DNA from: Novosphingobium sp. PhB57
Lineage (GTDB): Bacteria; Pseudomonadota; Alphaproteobacteria; Sphingomonadales; Sphingomonadaceae
NCBI RefSeq assembly: GCF_004342985.1
Contig: NZ_SMBO01000003.1
Span: 549,552-613,551 of the forward strand
DNA length: 64,000 nt
Reading direction: 5' to 3'
Position numbers and translations under genes: made by a program
Shown here: positions 46,059 to 55,025 of the stretch, piece after piece
How the letters are laid out: the number at the start of each line of letters is the position of its first letter
Position numbering within the stretch: the first letter of the stretch is position 1
Notes under the pieces: generated by a model
Seen by the model: only the letters and a program-made list of their open reading frames with translations
Database searches by the model: none
Told to the model about the DNA's origin: nothing

Positions 46059-48206
46059 TCAGGCCACGGAGGAGAGACGGAACTCCTGCCTGCGTGCGCC
46101 GGTATCGAAGCGGGCGGCCTGGTCGTTGAGCGATCCGGCCTCGGTGGTGAGATTGCGGGCGGCGGCGGAAGTTTCCTCCACCATCGCCGCGTTCTGCTGC
46201 GTCGAATGGTCCATCGTCGAGACCGCCACGCTGATCTGGGTGATCGCGGTGGACTGCGCCTGGTTGTCCTGCGCCATCTGGCCGAGCAGGGCATGGACTT
46301 CGCCCACGCCTTCCGAGATCGTCTCGAAGGCGCCATCGACGCGCTGGACGGCATCGACCGCGGTGCCGATGTCGGTCTGGGTAGCGGTCAGCTGCTCGCG
46401 GGCGCGCTTGGCTTCCTCTTCCGAGCGCATGGCCAGCGCCGAGACGAGATCGGCCACGACCGCGAAGCCGCGCCCGGCATCGCCGGCCCGGCCTGCCTCG
46501 ACAGCGGCATTCATGGCCAGCACGCGGGTCTGGAAGGCGATCTTGTCGACGCCCTCGATAACCGAGTCGATGCCCTTGGCGCTCTGGCTGACGCGGTCCA
46601 TCGCCGCCACCGCCTCACCGGCCACGGCACGTCCGCCCGAGACCGTGGAGAGCGCCTCGTCGGCACGGCGCACCGTCCGGGTCGAGGCCGAAGCCGAGGC
46701 CTTGAGGCGCTGGTCGATCTGCACCAGCGCGGCGGACGTTTCCTCCAGGCTGGCGGCATTGGCCTCGGTGCGGCGGGCGAGATCCTCGGAAGCCTGCGCG
46801 ATTTCCGCCGAGCCGGTCTGGATGCCGCTGGCGCTGCCCGCGACCGCACCGATCATGCGGCGCAGTTCGGCCAGGGCGGCGTTGAAGTTGTCCTTAAGCG
46901 CGGCATAGCCGGCCGGGAAGGCTTCGGTGATGTCGCGCGTGAGGTCGCCCTGACGCAGGGCGTCGAGCCCGTCGCCCACGGCGCTGGTGACGATCTTCTG
47001 CTCCTCGGCCGAGCGGCGGTCGGCTTCCGCGCGGTCAGCCGCGGCCTTGCGGAACACGTCGGCGGCGCGGGCCATGGTGCCGATCTCGTCCTCGCGGCCC
47101 AGTTCGGGGATCGCGCAATGCTCGCCCTTGGCCAGGCGGTCCACCGCGCCCGAAAGCTTGGCCATCGGACGGCCGATGATGCCGCCAGCGGCATAGAACA
47201 GCGTGGCCAGCACCGCCGCGACGATCACCAGGCCGCCGATCACCAATTGCCAGGCCATGCTGCGTGCAGGCGCGGCAATCGTCGCCTCGGGAACGTCCAG
47301 GACCAGCGCCCAGGTGGTGTTCAGGCCTTCGAACGCGATCGGCCGGACAACGCGGCGAGTCGCCACGCCGTCCACCTCGATATCCGTCAGCACCCGCGTC
47401 TCGCCCTTGGCGATGGCCGCCTTCACCTCGTCGAGACCGGGATCGGCGTAGAGCTTGCCAAGGCGGGCGGCATCCGGGTTGGCCACCCAGATCGCGCCCG
47501 CGGAAAGCAGCATGACGCGGCCGGTACCGAAAGGCTTGAGCCTGGACAGACGTTCGGAAATGTTGCCCAGTTCCATGTCGAGACCCGCCACGCCGATCAC
47601 CCGGTCTCCCGAGCGCACCGGCTGGGTGATCGACGTCATCAGCACCGTCCGGCCGCCCGCGTCGAAAGTATAGGGGTCGAGGATCGCGCCCTCTCCGCTC
47701 TCGAACGACTGGCGGAAGAAGGGTTTGCCGTAACCTTCCATTTCGTTGTTCGGGATCTGGGCAAGCGTGCCGTCGGTCTTGACCCAATAGGGGCGGAAGT
47801 TGCCGTCCCTGCTCGATCCGGGCTGGCCGCCTTTGCCCGCGTCCGGTCCATCCCACTGGCCGGGCGCGATCATGGTCCAGGCGCCAAGCGCGACTTTCGA
47901 TTTGAGAAGGTCCGTCCTCAGCACGTTCGTGGCGGTGCCGCGATCGCGCGCATTGCCGGCGTGCAGATTGCCCATGGTGGCCGCCAGGGTACGGGCGGTC
48001 GCCTCGAACGTGGCGATATCCGTCTTCACCTGGTTACCCTCGGCATCGGCCTGGGCGATGGCCGACTGGTCCGACAGCGTGCCGACGGCGGACTGCGTCT
48101 CGAAGACCACGGCGGTAAAGCCGATGACGAGCAGCACGGCGATGGCCAGTCCGGCGACCGTCATCAGCTTGCCCGCGATATGCATGCGGTTGAACACGTC
48201 TCTCAT
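46059..48206 (-). CDS. Methyl-accepting chemotaxis protein with Cache-type sensor
   Basis: A 715-residue chemoreceptor: transmembrane helix about 14-34, periplasmic Cache-like sensor about 40-310, second transmembrane helix about 320-345, HAMP, then the coiled-coil signalling domain with hairpin tip [30 protein letters not shown]. The C-terminus lacks a CheR-docking pentapeptide. I chose the ATG at 48206 (CTGGAG upstream); the longer frame has no signal segment. A -10-like TATAAT (48362-48367, minus strand) and a TGGTATGCCA element lie upstream, suggesting control with the flavin-dependent catabolic module. Confidence 0.88.
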   Translation of the reverse strand: MRDVFNRMHIAGKLMTVAGLAIAVLLVIGFTAVVFETQSAVGTLSDQSAIAQADAEGNQVKTDIATFEATARTLAATMGNLHAGNARDRGTATNVLRTDLLKSKVALGAWTMIAPGQWDGPDAGKGGQPGSSRDGNFRPYWVKTDGTLAQIPNNEMEGYGKPFFRQSFESGEGAILDPYTFDAGGRTVLMTSITQPVRSGDRVIGVAGLDMELGNISERLSRLKPFGTGRVMLLSAGAIWVANPDAARLGKLYADPGLDEVKAAIAKGETRVLTDIEVDGVATRRVVRPIAFEGLNTTWALVLDVPEATIAAPARSMAWQLVIGGLVIVAAVLATLFYAAGGIIGRPMAKLSGAVDRLAKGEHCAIPELGREDEIGTMARAADVFRKAAADRAEADRRSAEEQKIVTSAVGDGLDALRQGDLTRDITEAFPAGYAALKDNFNAALAELRRMIGAVAGSASGIQTGSAEIAQASEDLARRTEANAASLEETSAALVQIDQRLKASASASTRTVRRADEALSTVSGGRAVAGEAVAAMDRVSQSAKGIDSVIEGVDKIAFQTRVLAMNAAVEAGRAGDAGRGFAVVADLVSALAMRSEEEAKRAREQLTATQTDIGTAVDAVQRVDGAFETISEGVGEVHALLGQMAQDNQAQSTAITQISVAVSTMDHSTQQNAAMVEETSAAARNLTTEAGSLNDQAARFDTGARRQEFRLSSVA

Positions 48207-48370
48207 TTTCCAGCTCCAGGAATGTCTTGGCAGGCCGCGGCGGCTGCGAGGCACGGAAAGTGCGCCTCCCGCGCGGAAGACTCCCGACCGCAAACCAGGA
48301 ACGGTGCTGCAAAAGCGCAAGACGGCATCGAGGTCCTCTGCTAGGACGGGAAGGCAGTCTTATTATAGGA

Positions 48371-48380
48371 TGGTATGCCA
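48371..48380. promoter_or_regulatory. Predicted GntR/FCD operator (TGGTATGCCA) at chemoreceptor promoter
   Basis: One mismatch from the TGGTATACCA palindrome at 49.3 and 56.1 kb. It lies immediately upstream of the minus-strand -10 hexamer of the chemoreceptor gene, a position suited to repression. Confidence 0.5.
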
Positions 48381-48538
48381 AAAATCGGACGCAGCGATCG
48401 ATTTGGCCGGATTGCGCGGCTTGCACCCGGAAATGTCGCAAAAAGGCAATTGGGAGTGCAGAATCTGCAATTGCAGGAAGGCCGCAGCGGGGACATATCG
48501 CCCCTGCCTTTCAGGCATCCTCTCCCAAAACCTATTCC

Positions 48539-48567
48539 GGCCGGTCCTTCGGGACCGGCCTTTTTTT
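48539..48567 (+). terminator. Strong rho-independent terminator without an upstream plus-strand gene
   Basis: GGCCGGTCC pairs with GGACCGGCC around a TTCG tetraloop, followed by seven T. The T run is on the plus strand only. The neighbouring genes (chemoreceptor, GntR) are both on the minus strand, so the terminated transcript is unexplained. Confidence 0.75.
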
Positions 48568-48583
48568 GTGCGCCGAAGCGGCC

Positions 48584-49282
48584 TTACTTGTTCTTCAGCA
48601 TCTCGATGGCGATCAGCGACGCCTCGTGCACATGTTCGCGGCATGCCTTGGCCGCGGCATCCGCATTGCGGTTGGCAATGGCATCGACGATCTTGGAAAG
48701 CCGCTTGAGCCCTGCAGCCTGGCGGCCGACGACCGACAGCGTCATCGCGCGCATCTGGCTGATGCGGCTATTGAGGCGCTGCACGATTTCCCAGGCGATT
48801 TCATGCCCGCCGGTGGTGAAGATCACCTCATAGAAATGCGTGGAGGCATTGAGCGCGGCAATCGCGTTCTTGTCATTGTGCGCCGCTTCGATCGCCGCCA
48901 GCGCCTCCCGCAGCAAGGCGACGGTTTCCGCCGAGGACCGGTCCGCGCAGGCCGCCGCCGCCGAGGATTCAAGCTGCATGCGGATCTCGTAGATCTGCTG
49001 CGCCTGTTCCGGCGATATCGTGGAAAGGCGCGGACCGGATGGCGTGCTTTCCACCAGTCCTTCGGATTCCAGATTGCGGATGACTTCCCGGATCACCGAG
49101 CGGCTGACGCCAAGACGGTCTCCCAGGCTGCGTTCCACCAGCCGTTCGCCGGGCGCTATCTGCCCCTGCATGATGGCGTCGCGCACACGATCCAGCGCGA
49201 TGAGCCTCAAAGTCTGCGGCCGCGCTTCGATCCGTTCCAAATCATCCTCCACAAAGGGTTTCGCTACTCTTGAAACTCTCAT
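48584..49282 (-). CDS. GntR family regulator, FadR/FCD subfamily
   Basis: A 232-residue regulator with a winged helix at about 15-80 (ALDRVRDAIMQGQIAPGERLVERSLGDRLGVSRSVIREVIRNLESEGLV) and an all-helical FCD effector domain at about 90-225 that carries metal/ligand residues typical of the group (HFYE, EHVHEA). The ATG at 49282 is preferred; earlier in-frame sites cross the operator. It is divergent from the five-gene catabolic operon, with TGGTATACCA between them, the shape of an FCD-type operator. It is likely the local repressor, released by the substrate or an intermediate. Confidence 0.88.
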   Translation of the reverse strand: MRVSRVAKPFVEDDLERIEARPQTLRLIALDRVRDAIMQGQIAPGERLVERSLGDRLGVSRSVIREVIRNLESEGLVESTPSGPRLSTISPEQAQQIYEIRMQLESSAAAACADRSSAETVALLREALAAIEAAHNDKNAIAALNASTHFYEVIFTTGGHEIAWEIVQRLNSRISQMRAMTLSVVGRQAAGLKRLSKIVDAIANRNADAAAKACREHVHEASLIAIEMLKNK

Positions 49283-49312
49283 GACAAGAACCGTTGCATG
49301 TGTCCAGTCTTC

Positions 49313-49322
49313 TGGTATACCA
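49313..49322. promoter_or_regulatory. Predicted GntR/FCD operator (TGGTATACCA)
   Basis: A perfect 10-base palindrome, 30 bases from the GntR start and 28 bases from the DUF1185 start. On the plus strand TTGCAT (49295-49300) and TATACC spaced by 16 bases resemble -35/-10 elements, so the palindrome would overlap the -10. Confidence 0.65.
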
Positions 49323-49350
49323 CCATACAACATTCCAAGGAGGTTGCCCG

Positions 49351-49950
49351 ATGGCTCTGAAGATTCGCAAGCTCGTGTCCTATGTCGAGGAAGTCCGCAT
49401 CGAAGGCGGCAAGGACGCCGCACGTCCCGTCACCACCGTTCTCGTGGCCGCTGTCGTGAAGAACCCCTGGGCCGGCCGTGACTTCGTGGAAGACCTTCAG
49501 CCCGAGATCCGCGCCTATGCCTCCGATCTCGGCGCACTCATCGTCGAGAAGCTGACCGCGACCATCGGCGGCGCGGACAAGATCGAGGCCTATGGCAAGG
49601 CAGCCGTCGTCGGCGGCGCGGGCGAAATCGAGCATGCCTCGGCGCTGATCCACACCCTGCGCTTCGGCAACCACTACCGCGAGGCGGTGAATGCGAAGTC
49701 CTACCTCAGCTTCACCAACAAGCGTGGCGGCCAGAACACCTCGATCCAGGTGCCGATGATGCACAAGGACGACGAAGGCCAGCGTTCGCACTACATCACT
49801 GCCGAATTCGCCATTTCCGACGCCCCGCTCGATGACGAGATCGTGATCGTGCTCGGCGCTGCCGACGGTGGCCGCGTGCATCCGCGCATCGGCAATCGCT
49901 ACCTCGACCTGGAAGCCATTGCCGCGGAGAAGGCCGCGCAGCAGGGCTGA
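49351..49950 (+). CDS. DUF1185 ('amino acid synthesis') family protein
   Basis: A 199-residue protein of the DUF1185/PF06684 family; the 'amino acid synthesis' name has no firm experimental basis that I know of. Segments include GKDAARPVTTVLVAAVVKNPWAGRDFVEDL, EIEHASALIHTLRFGNHYR and GRVHPRIGNRY. An excellent AAGGAGG precedes the ATG. It is the first gene of an operon with a hydrolase, two aldehyde dehydrogenases and a flavin reductase, so I infer an enzymatic step in that pathway, perhaps on an enamine or amide intermediate. Confidence 0.82.
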   Translation: MALKIRKLVSYVEEVRIEGGKDAARPVTTVLVAAVVKNPWAGRDFVEDLQPEIRAYASDLGALIVEKLTATIGGADKIEAYGKAAVVGGAGEIEHASALIHTLRFGNHYREAVNAKSYLSFTNKRGGQNTSIQVPMMHKDDEGQRSHYITAEFAISDAPLDDEIVIVLGAADGGRVHPRIGNRYLDLEAIAAEKAAQQG

Positions 49951-49952
49951 CG

Positions 49953-50771
49953 GTGGGCGCGAACCCTTTCCCGACGGCCTATGAGGACACGGGCGGAGAC
50001 AATCCGCCCGTGATCCTGATCCACGGCGTCGGACTGTCGCAGGCCATGTGGAGCGCGCAGAAGACCGCGCTTCAGGATGCCTACCGCGTCATCACGCTGG
50101 ACATGCTCGGGCATGGCGGAAGCGCCGCGCCGGCCGCCGATGCCGGGCTGGACGACTATGCCGACCAGGTGGCCGATCTGATGGATCATCTGGCCATCGA
50201 CAAGGCGGTGCTGATCGGGTTCTCGATGGGCGCCCTGGTGGCACGCGCCTTCGCCTTTCGCTTTCCCGGCCGTCTTTCGGGCCTGATCCTGCTCAACGGC
50301 GTCTTCGACCGTTCCGAGGCCGTGCGCGCCACGATCCTGGGCCGGGTGGACGAAGTGCGGCAGGCGGGCCCCGCCGCCAATGCCGATGCCGCGATCGAGC
50401 GCTGGTTCACGCCGCAGTTCCGTGCTGCCCAGCCCGGCTATATCGCCGACTTGCGCGCCCATATGGCGGGCAACGACCATCACGGCTACCTCACGTCCTA
50501 TGGCCTTTTCGCCAGCCAGGACAATTTCGGCGCCGACCGCCTCGGCGAGATCGCGGTGCCCACGCTGGTCGCCACCGGGGAGTTCGATGTCGGCTCCACG
50601 CCCGAGATGACCCGCAAACTGGCGGCCCGCATCCCCGGCGCGCAAGCCGAAGTCATTGCCCATGCGCGCCACATGATGCCGGTGGAAATGCCGGAAGAAA
50701 CCAATGCCCTGCTCCTGGGCTACCTCGCTACGATCACCCAGGCGCCCATAACTGCCGGAGAGGCTTCATGA
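49953..50771 (+). CDS. Alpha/beta hydrolase, RutD-like
   Basis: A 272-residue alpha/beta-hydrolase fold protein, GTG start two bases after the DUF1185 stop. Oxyanion HGVG near 26, nucleophile Ser in GFSMGA near 90, Asp in GEFDVGS near 210, His in ARHMMP near 238. It resembles hydrolases that cleave amide, enol-lactone or aminoacrylate-type intermediates. It overlaps the next gene by ATGA. Substrate unknown. Confidence 0.85.
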   Translation: MGANPFPTAYEDTGGDNPPVILIHGVGLSQAMWSAQKTALQDAYRVITLDMLGHGGSAAPAADAGLDDYADQVADLMDHLAIDKAVLIGFSMGALVARAFAFRFPGRLSGLILLNGVFDRSEAVRATILGRVDEVRQAGPAANADAAIERWFTPQFRAAQPGYIADLRAHMAGNDHHGYLTSYGLFASQDNFGADRLGEIAVPTLVATGEFDVGSTPEMTRKLAARIPGAQAEVIAHARHMMPVEMPEETNALLLGYLATITQAPITAGEAS

Positions 50772-52246
50772 CGACACGGAAATTCCAGATGCTGGTGGAC
50801 GGCGCGTGGATCGACGCTGCTTCCGGCCGGACTTATGAATCGCGCAATCCCGCGACCGGCCAGGTCTGGTCGGTCCTGCCCGACGCCGACGAAGCCGACG
50901 CCGACCGCGCCGTGCGCGCTGCCGATGCCGCGTTCCGCAACGCGGCATGGCGCGCCCTCACTGCCACCGCGCGCGGCAAGCTGCTGCGCCGCCTGGGCGA
51001 CCTGATCGCCGAGCATGCGGGCGAACTGGCCGAACTGGAAACGCAGGACAACGGCAAGCTCATCCGCGAGACGCGCGGCCAACTGGCCTATCTGCCCGAA
51101 TTCTTCCACTACAGCGCCGGTCTGGCCGACAAGCTGGAAGGCAGCACCCTGCCGATCGACAAGGCGGACATGTTCGCCTTCACCGTGCCCGAGCCGCTGG
51201 GCGTCGTTGCCGCGATCATTCCCTGGAACAGCCCGCTCTACCTGACCGCGATCAAGCTGGCCCCTGCGCTCGCCGCCGGGAACACCCTGGTCATCAAGCC
51301 TTCGGAACATGCCTCCGCCAGCATCCTGCGCTTCGCCGCGCTCGTCGAGCAGGCCGGGTTCCCCGCGGGCGTCGTCAATGTCGTGACCGGCCTTGGCCCC
51401 AGCGCCGGTGCTGCTCTCACCCGGCACCCGCTCGTGCGCCGCATCGCCTTCACCGGCGGACCTTCGACCGCGCGCCATGTCATCAAGGCCAGTGCCGAGA
51501 ACTTCGCCAAGCTGTCACTGGAACTGGGCGGCAAGTCGGCCAACATCGTGTTCGACGATGCCGACCTGCAGAGCGCGGTGAACGGCGCTGTCGCGGGCGT
51601 CTATGCCGCTTCGGGCCAGAGCTGCGTCGCCGGTTCGCGGCTGCTGGTGCAGGACGGCATCTACGACCGCTTCGTCGCCGCGCTGACCGAGCGGATGGCC
51701 CGCATCCGCATCGGCGATCCGCTCGACCCGGATTCGGACATGGGCCCCATGGCCACCGAACAGCAGCTCGGCGTGGTGGAGAGCATGGTCGGCCGCGCCC
51801 GCGAGGAAGGCGCCGAAGTGCTGGCCGGCGGCCAGCGCCACGCCGGCCGCGAGGGCTGGTATTACGAGCCGACCCTCCTTGCGTGCAGCTCCGACCAGCT
51901 CGACGTGGTGCAGAACGAAGTGTTCGGTCCCGTCGCCGCGATCATGCGCTTCTCGGACGACGCCGAAGCGCTCACGCTTGCCAACGGCACCGAATACGCC
52001 CTGGCCGCGGGCATCTGGACGCGCGACATCGGCCGCGCACACCGCTTCGCCCGCGACGTCCATGCCGGGATCGTCTGGGTGAACACTTACCGCGCGGTCT
52101 CCGCCATGGCGCCGATCGGCGGCTTCGGCGCAAGCGGTTACGGACGCGAGGGCGGCATCCATGCCGTGCTCGACTACACCGAATTGAAGACCGTCTGGGT
52201 CAACCTGTCGGAACAGCCGATGGGCGACCCCTTCGTGATGCGGTGA
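50768..52246 (+). CDS. Aldehyde dehydrogenase, copy 1
   Basis: A 492-residue NAD(P)-dependent aldehyde dehydrogenase. Catalytic Cys in SGQSCVAG near 286, Glu in LELGGKS near 255, cofactor segments PWNSPLY and FTGGPST. Closest in style to the betaine/hydroxymuconic-semialdehyde group. The ATG overlaps the hydrolase stop. With the second dehydrogenase in the same operon, it suggests that the pathway yields one or two aldehydes that end as carboxylic acids. Confidence 0.92.
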   Translation: MTTRKFQMLVDGAWIDAASGRTYESRNPATGQVWSVLPDADEADADRAVRAADAAFRNAAWRALTATARGKLLRRLGDLIAEHAGELAELETQDNGKLIRETRGQLAYLPEFFHYSAGLADKLEGSTLPIDKADMFAFTVPEPLGVVAAIIPWNSPLYLTAIKLAPALAAGNTLVIKPSEHASASILRFAALVEQAGFPAGVVNVVTGLGPSAGAALTRHPLVRRIAFTGGPSTARHVIKASAENFAKLSLELGGKSANIVFDDADLQSAVNGAVAGVYAASGQSCVAGSRLLVQDGIYDRFVAALTERMARIRIGDPLDPDSDMGPMATEQQLGVVESMVGRAREEGAEVLAGGQRHAGREGWYYEPTLLACSSDQLDVVQNEVFGPVAAIMRFSDDAEALTLANGTEYALAAGIWTRDIGRAHRFARDVHAGIVWVNTYRAVSAMAPIGGFGASGYGREGGIHAVLDYTELKTVWVNLSEQPMGDPFVMR

Positions 52247-52260
52247 GAGGAGATAGCGAC

Positions 52261-52770
52261 ATGACGACAAGCGCAATCGATCCGGCCGAATTCCGCAAGG
52301 CCATGGCCGAATTCCCATCGGGCGTCACGGTCGTGACCGCCCTCGACGAGCAAGGCGCCCTGGTGGGCTTTACCGCCAGCGCCTTCACCTCGCTGTCGCT
52401 GGACCCGCCGCTGGTGCTGGTGTGCCCGGCCCTGACTTCCGCCACTTATCCGCACCTCGTGCGCGGCGGGCGTTTCGCGATCCACATCCTCGCGGCCGAG
52501 CAGCAGGCGCTGGCCATGGCCTTCGCCTCGAAGGGCACGGACAAAGTGGCGGCACTGGAATGGACGCTGAGCGATCTCGGCAACCCGCTGCTCCAGGGCG
52601 CCAGCTGCGTGCTCGAATGCAGCCTCTGGCGCGAATACGAAGGCGGTGACCATGCCATTCTCGTGGGCGAAGTGCTGCGCATAGACCGCTGCGAAAGCGG
52701 CGTGCTGCTTTATCACCGCGGGCAGATGAGCAATCACGCTCACCTGGAAAAGGAGGTCGCGGGCGCATGA
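52261..52770 (+). CDS. Flavin reductase (RutF/HpaC family)
   Basis: A 169-residue NAD(P)H:flavin oxidoreductase with the family start FRKAMAEFPSGVTVVTA, TASAFTSLSLDPPLVLVC and the C-terminal YHRGQ. It supplies reduced FMN to two-component monooxygenases; candidates here are the luciferase-like enzymes at 44.2 and 55.0 kb. GAGGAG precedes the ATG. It overlaps the next gene as ATGA. Confidence 0.9.
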   Translation: MTTSAIDPAEFRKAMAEFPSGVTVVTALDEQGALVGFTASAFTSLSLDPPLVLVCPALTSATYPHLVRGGRFAIHILAAEQQALAMAFASKGTDKVAALEWTLSDLGNPLLQGASCVLECSLWREYEGGDHAILVGEVLRIDRCESGVLLYHRGQMSNHAHLEKEVAGA

Positions 52771-54206
52771 CGATCCGGGATCTTCACCCCTTCCGCGATC
52801 AGGCTTTCGTCGGCGGGATCTGGACCGTATCGCTGGATACGGTGCCGGTGACCGACCCGGCGACCGGCGAGGTCATCGCGCAAGTGCCCTACCTCGGCGC
52901 GGCCGAGACCCGGACCGCCATCGAGGCGGCGGAGCAGGCGCAAGCCGAATGGCGCGCCCGGCCCGCAGGCGAGCGTGCCGACCTGCTGCTGCGCTGGCAT
53001 GCGCTGCTCCTGCAGCACCAGGAAGCACTCGCGGCCATCCTCACCGCCGAACAGGGCAAGCCGCTGGCAGAAGCGCGCGGCGAAGTGCTCTATGCCGCCA
53101 GCTTCGTGCGCTGGTTCGCGGAAGAAGCGCGGCGGATCGAGGGCGAAGTGATCCCCGCGCCCCGTTCGAACCAGCGGATCCTGGTCTGGAGCGAGCCGGT
53201 AGGCGTCGTCGCCGCGATCACGCCGTGGAACTTCCCGGCGGCCATGGTGACCCGCAAGGTCGCCCCGGCGCTTGCGGCGGGCTGCGCGATCATCGTCAAG
53301 CCCGCGCCGGAAACGCCGCTGACGGCGCTCGCCCTGGCGGCGCTGGCCGAAGAAGCGGGCCTGCCCGCCGGACTGCTCAGCGTCATCACCGGTGAAGCCG
53401 CTGCCATCGGCGAGGCTTTCATGAGCAGCGATGTCGTGCGCAAGCTCTCCTTCACCGGCTCTACCGGGGTGGGACGCAAGCTCTACGAACAGTCCGCGCC
53501 CACGTTGAAGCGGCTCTCGCTGGAACTGGGCGGAAACGCGCCGTTCCTGGTGTTCGACGATGCCGATATCGATGCGGCCGTGGAAGGGGCATTGCTGGGC
53601 AAGTACCGCAATGCCGGGCAGACCTGCGTCTGCGTGAACCGCTTCCTCGTGCAGGACGGCATCCATGACGCCTTCGTCGAGCGGCTTCGGCAGCGGGTCG
53701 AGGGCCTGGTCCTCGGCCGCGGCACGGAAGCAGGCGTGACGATCGGTCCGCTCATCAATGCGCGCGCCGTCGAGAAAGTGGAGCAGCATGTGGCGGATGC
53801 CGTCGCCCGCGGCGGCCGTCTGCTGGCGGGTGGAACGCGGCAGGAAGGCTTGTTCTTCCCGCCCACGCTGATCGCCGACGTTCCGCGCGATGCGCTGGTC
53901 GCCTCGGAGGAAACCTTCGGGCCGCTCGCCGCCGTAATCCGCTTCGAGACCGAGGAAGAGGCGATCCGTTTGGCCAACGATACCGAGTTCGGTCTGGCCG
54001 CCTATGCCTATACCCGCGACATCGGACGCGCCATGCGCGTCGCCGGAGCCCTGGAATACGGCATGGTCGGGCTGAACGAGGCAGCGATCTCCACCGAAGT
54101 CGCCCCGTTCGGCGGGATCAAGGCCTCAGGCATGGGCCGCGAAGGCTCCCGCCACGGCATCACCGACTATCTCGAACTGAAATACGTGATGATGGGCGGG
54201 CTTTAA
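52767..54206 (+). CDS. NAD(P)-dependent succinate-semialdehyde dehydrogenase-like enzyme
   Basis: A 479-residue aldehyde dehydrogenase of the GabD type: PWNFPAAMVTRKVAPALAAGC, FTGSTGVGRKL, catalytic Glu in LELGGNAPF near 257 and Cys in GQTCVCVNR near 290. It would oxidise succinate semialdehyde or a close C4/C5 semialdehyde, which would feed the TCA cycle. Last gene of the operon before a strong terminator. Confidence 0.9.
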   Translation: MTIRDLHPFRDQAFVGGIWTVSLDTVPVTDPATGEVIAQVPYLGAAETRTAIEAAEQAQAEWRARPAGERADLLLRWHALLLQHQEALAAILTAEQGKPLAEARGEVLYAASFVRWFAEEARRIEGEVIPAPRSNQRILVWSEPVGVVAAITPWNFPAAMVTRKVAPALAAGCAIIVKPAPETPLTALALAALAEEAGLPAGLLSVITGEAAAIGEAFMSSDVVRKLSFTGSTGVGRKLYEQSAPTLKRLSLELGGNAPFLVFDDADIDAAVEGALLGKYRNAGQTCVCVNRFLVQDGIHDAFVERLRQRVEGLVLGRGTEAGVTIGPLINARAVEKVEQHVADAVARGGRLLAGGTRQEGLFFPPTLIADVPRDALVASEETFGPLAAVIRFETEEEAIRLANDTEFGLAAYAYTRDIGRAMRVAGALEYGMVGLNEAAISTEVAPFGGIKASGMGREGSRHGITDYLELKYVMMGGL

Positions 54207-54241
54207 CCCCCACGTTACGGACCCTTGGGTCGCAACAGAGA

Positions 54242-54275
54242 AGCGCCGGCATCCATGAGGATGCCGGCGCTTTTT
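54242..54275 (+). terminator. Strong rho-independent terminator
   Basis: A perfect 13-bp stem (AGCGCCGGCATCC with complement) around an ATGA loop followed by TTTT. It closes the DUF1185-to-dehydrogenase operon. Confidence 0.85.
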
Positions 54276-54331
54276 CGTTTCCCGGATCATGACATCTCGA
54301 ACAGGATGCCTTTGCGCATCAACGCCGTGCG

Positions 54332-54727
54332 TCAGCCTTGCGCGTCGATCTCCGCAAAGACCTCGCGGGCGAGGCGGAAGCTGTCCACCCCGGCCGGGAT
54401 CCCCACGTAGACGGCGATCTGCAACAGCACTTCGCGGATCTCCTCACGCGTCAGGCCATTGGTCAGCGCGCCGCGAATATGCGCCTTGAACTCGTGGCTG
54501 CGGTTGAGCGCCGCGATCATGCCCAGGTTCAGGATCGAGCGGCTGCGGCGGTCGAGACCGGGCCGGTTCCAGATTTCGTCCCAGCAGTACTTCGTTGTCA
54601 GTTCCTGCATGGCCCAGTTGAAATCGTCCGCGCCGTCGAGCGCCTTGTCGACATAGGCATCGCCCAGCACTTCACGCCGGGTGGCGAGGCCGCGTTCGAA
54701 CTTTTCGTCCTGCGGTCTATCGGTCAT
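54332..54727 (-). CDS. Carboxymuconolactone decarboxylase family protein
   Basis: A 131-residue all-helical protein of the CMD/AhpD-like family (DRRSRSILNLGMIAALNRSHEFKAHIRGALTNGLTREEIREVLLQIAVYVGIPAG). It aligns with 4-carboxymuconolactone decarboxylases and lacks the CxxC of AhpD peroxidases. It overlaps the DUF1330 gene by 11 bases and is the third gene of the leftward operon starting with the luciferase-like enzyme. Its reaction in this pathway, a decarboxylation or isomerisation, is inferred. Confidence 0.85.
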   Translation of the reverse strand: MTDRPQDEKFERGLATRREVLGDAYVDKALDGADDFNWAMQELTTKYCWDEIWNRPGLDRRSRSILNLGMIAALNRSHEFKAHIRGALTNGLTREEIREVLLQIAVYVGIPAGVDSFRLAREVFAEIDAQG

Positions 54728-55022
54728 CCTGTTCCAGTCCTTCCACGATCACGATTTCCACTTCGGCCGCGCCTTCGCGCGCGGCGCGGGCGGCGCTGTA
54801 TTCGGGCGAGGCATGGCAGGCCAGCGCAGCCTCCATGCTGGGAAACTCTATCACGACCGTGCGCTCGAAAGGCTCCGGCCCTTCGAGCGCCACCGAACGG
54901 CCGCCCCGCGACAACAGCTTTGCGCCATTGGCGATCAGGGCGGCCGGTCCGAGATCCATGTAACCGGCGTAAGCCTGCGGGTCCGTCACATTGACCCGGG
55001 CGATCCAGTAGGCCTTGGCCAT
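54717..55022 (-). CDS. DUF1330 family protein
   Basis: A 101-residue ferredoxin-like fold protein of the DUF1330 family, related to the antibiotic-biosynthesis-monooxygenase-like group (AKAYWIARVNVTDPQAYAGYMDL... VVIEFPSMEAALACHASPEY). Small proteins of this type can act as cofactor-less oxygenases or isomerases, but the function here is unknown. It sits three bases after the monooxygenase gene, so co-translation is likely. Confidence 0.86.
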   Translation of the reverse strand: MAKAYWIARVNVTDPQAYAGYMDLGPAALIANGAKLLSRGGRSVALEGPEPFERTVVIEFPSMEAALACHASPEYSAARAAREGAAEVEIVIVEGLEQDDR

Positions 55023-55025
55023 CGG

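Larger units (their letters stand above)
48207..48583. other. 377-base intergenic region with promoter, operator and orphan terminator
   Basis: No convincing protein gene lies here. It holds the chemoreceptor promoter (minus-strand TATAAT at 48362-48367), an operator-like TGGTATGCCA, and a plus-strand rho-independent terminator at 48539-48567 with no plus-strand gene before it. Between them are GCAATTG/CAATTGC and GGGG/CCCC inverted repeats that could fold as RNA. A small plus-strand transcript of roughly 200 bases is possible. Confidence 0.45.

Noticed and set aside
46011..48344. A 777-codon open frame opposite the chemoreceptor
   Set aside because: The chemoreceptor has transmembrane, HAMP and signalling motifs in order; the reverse frame has none and repeats HR/GD patterns.
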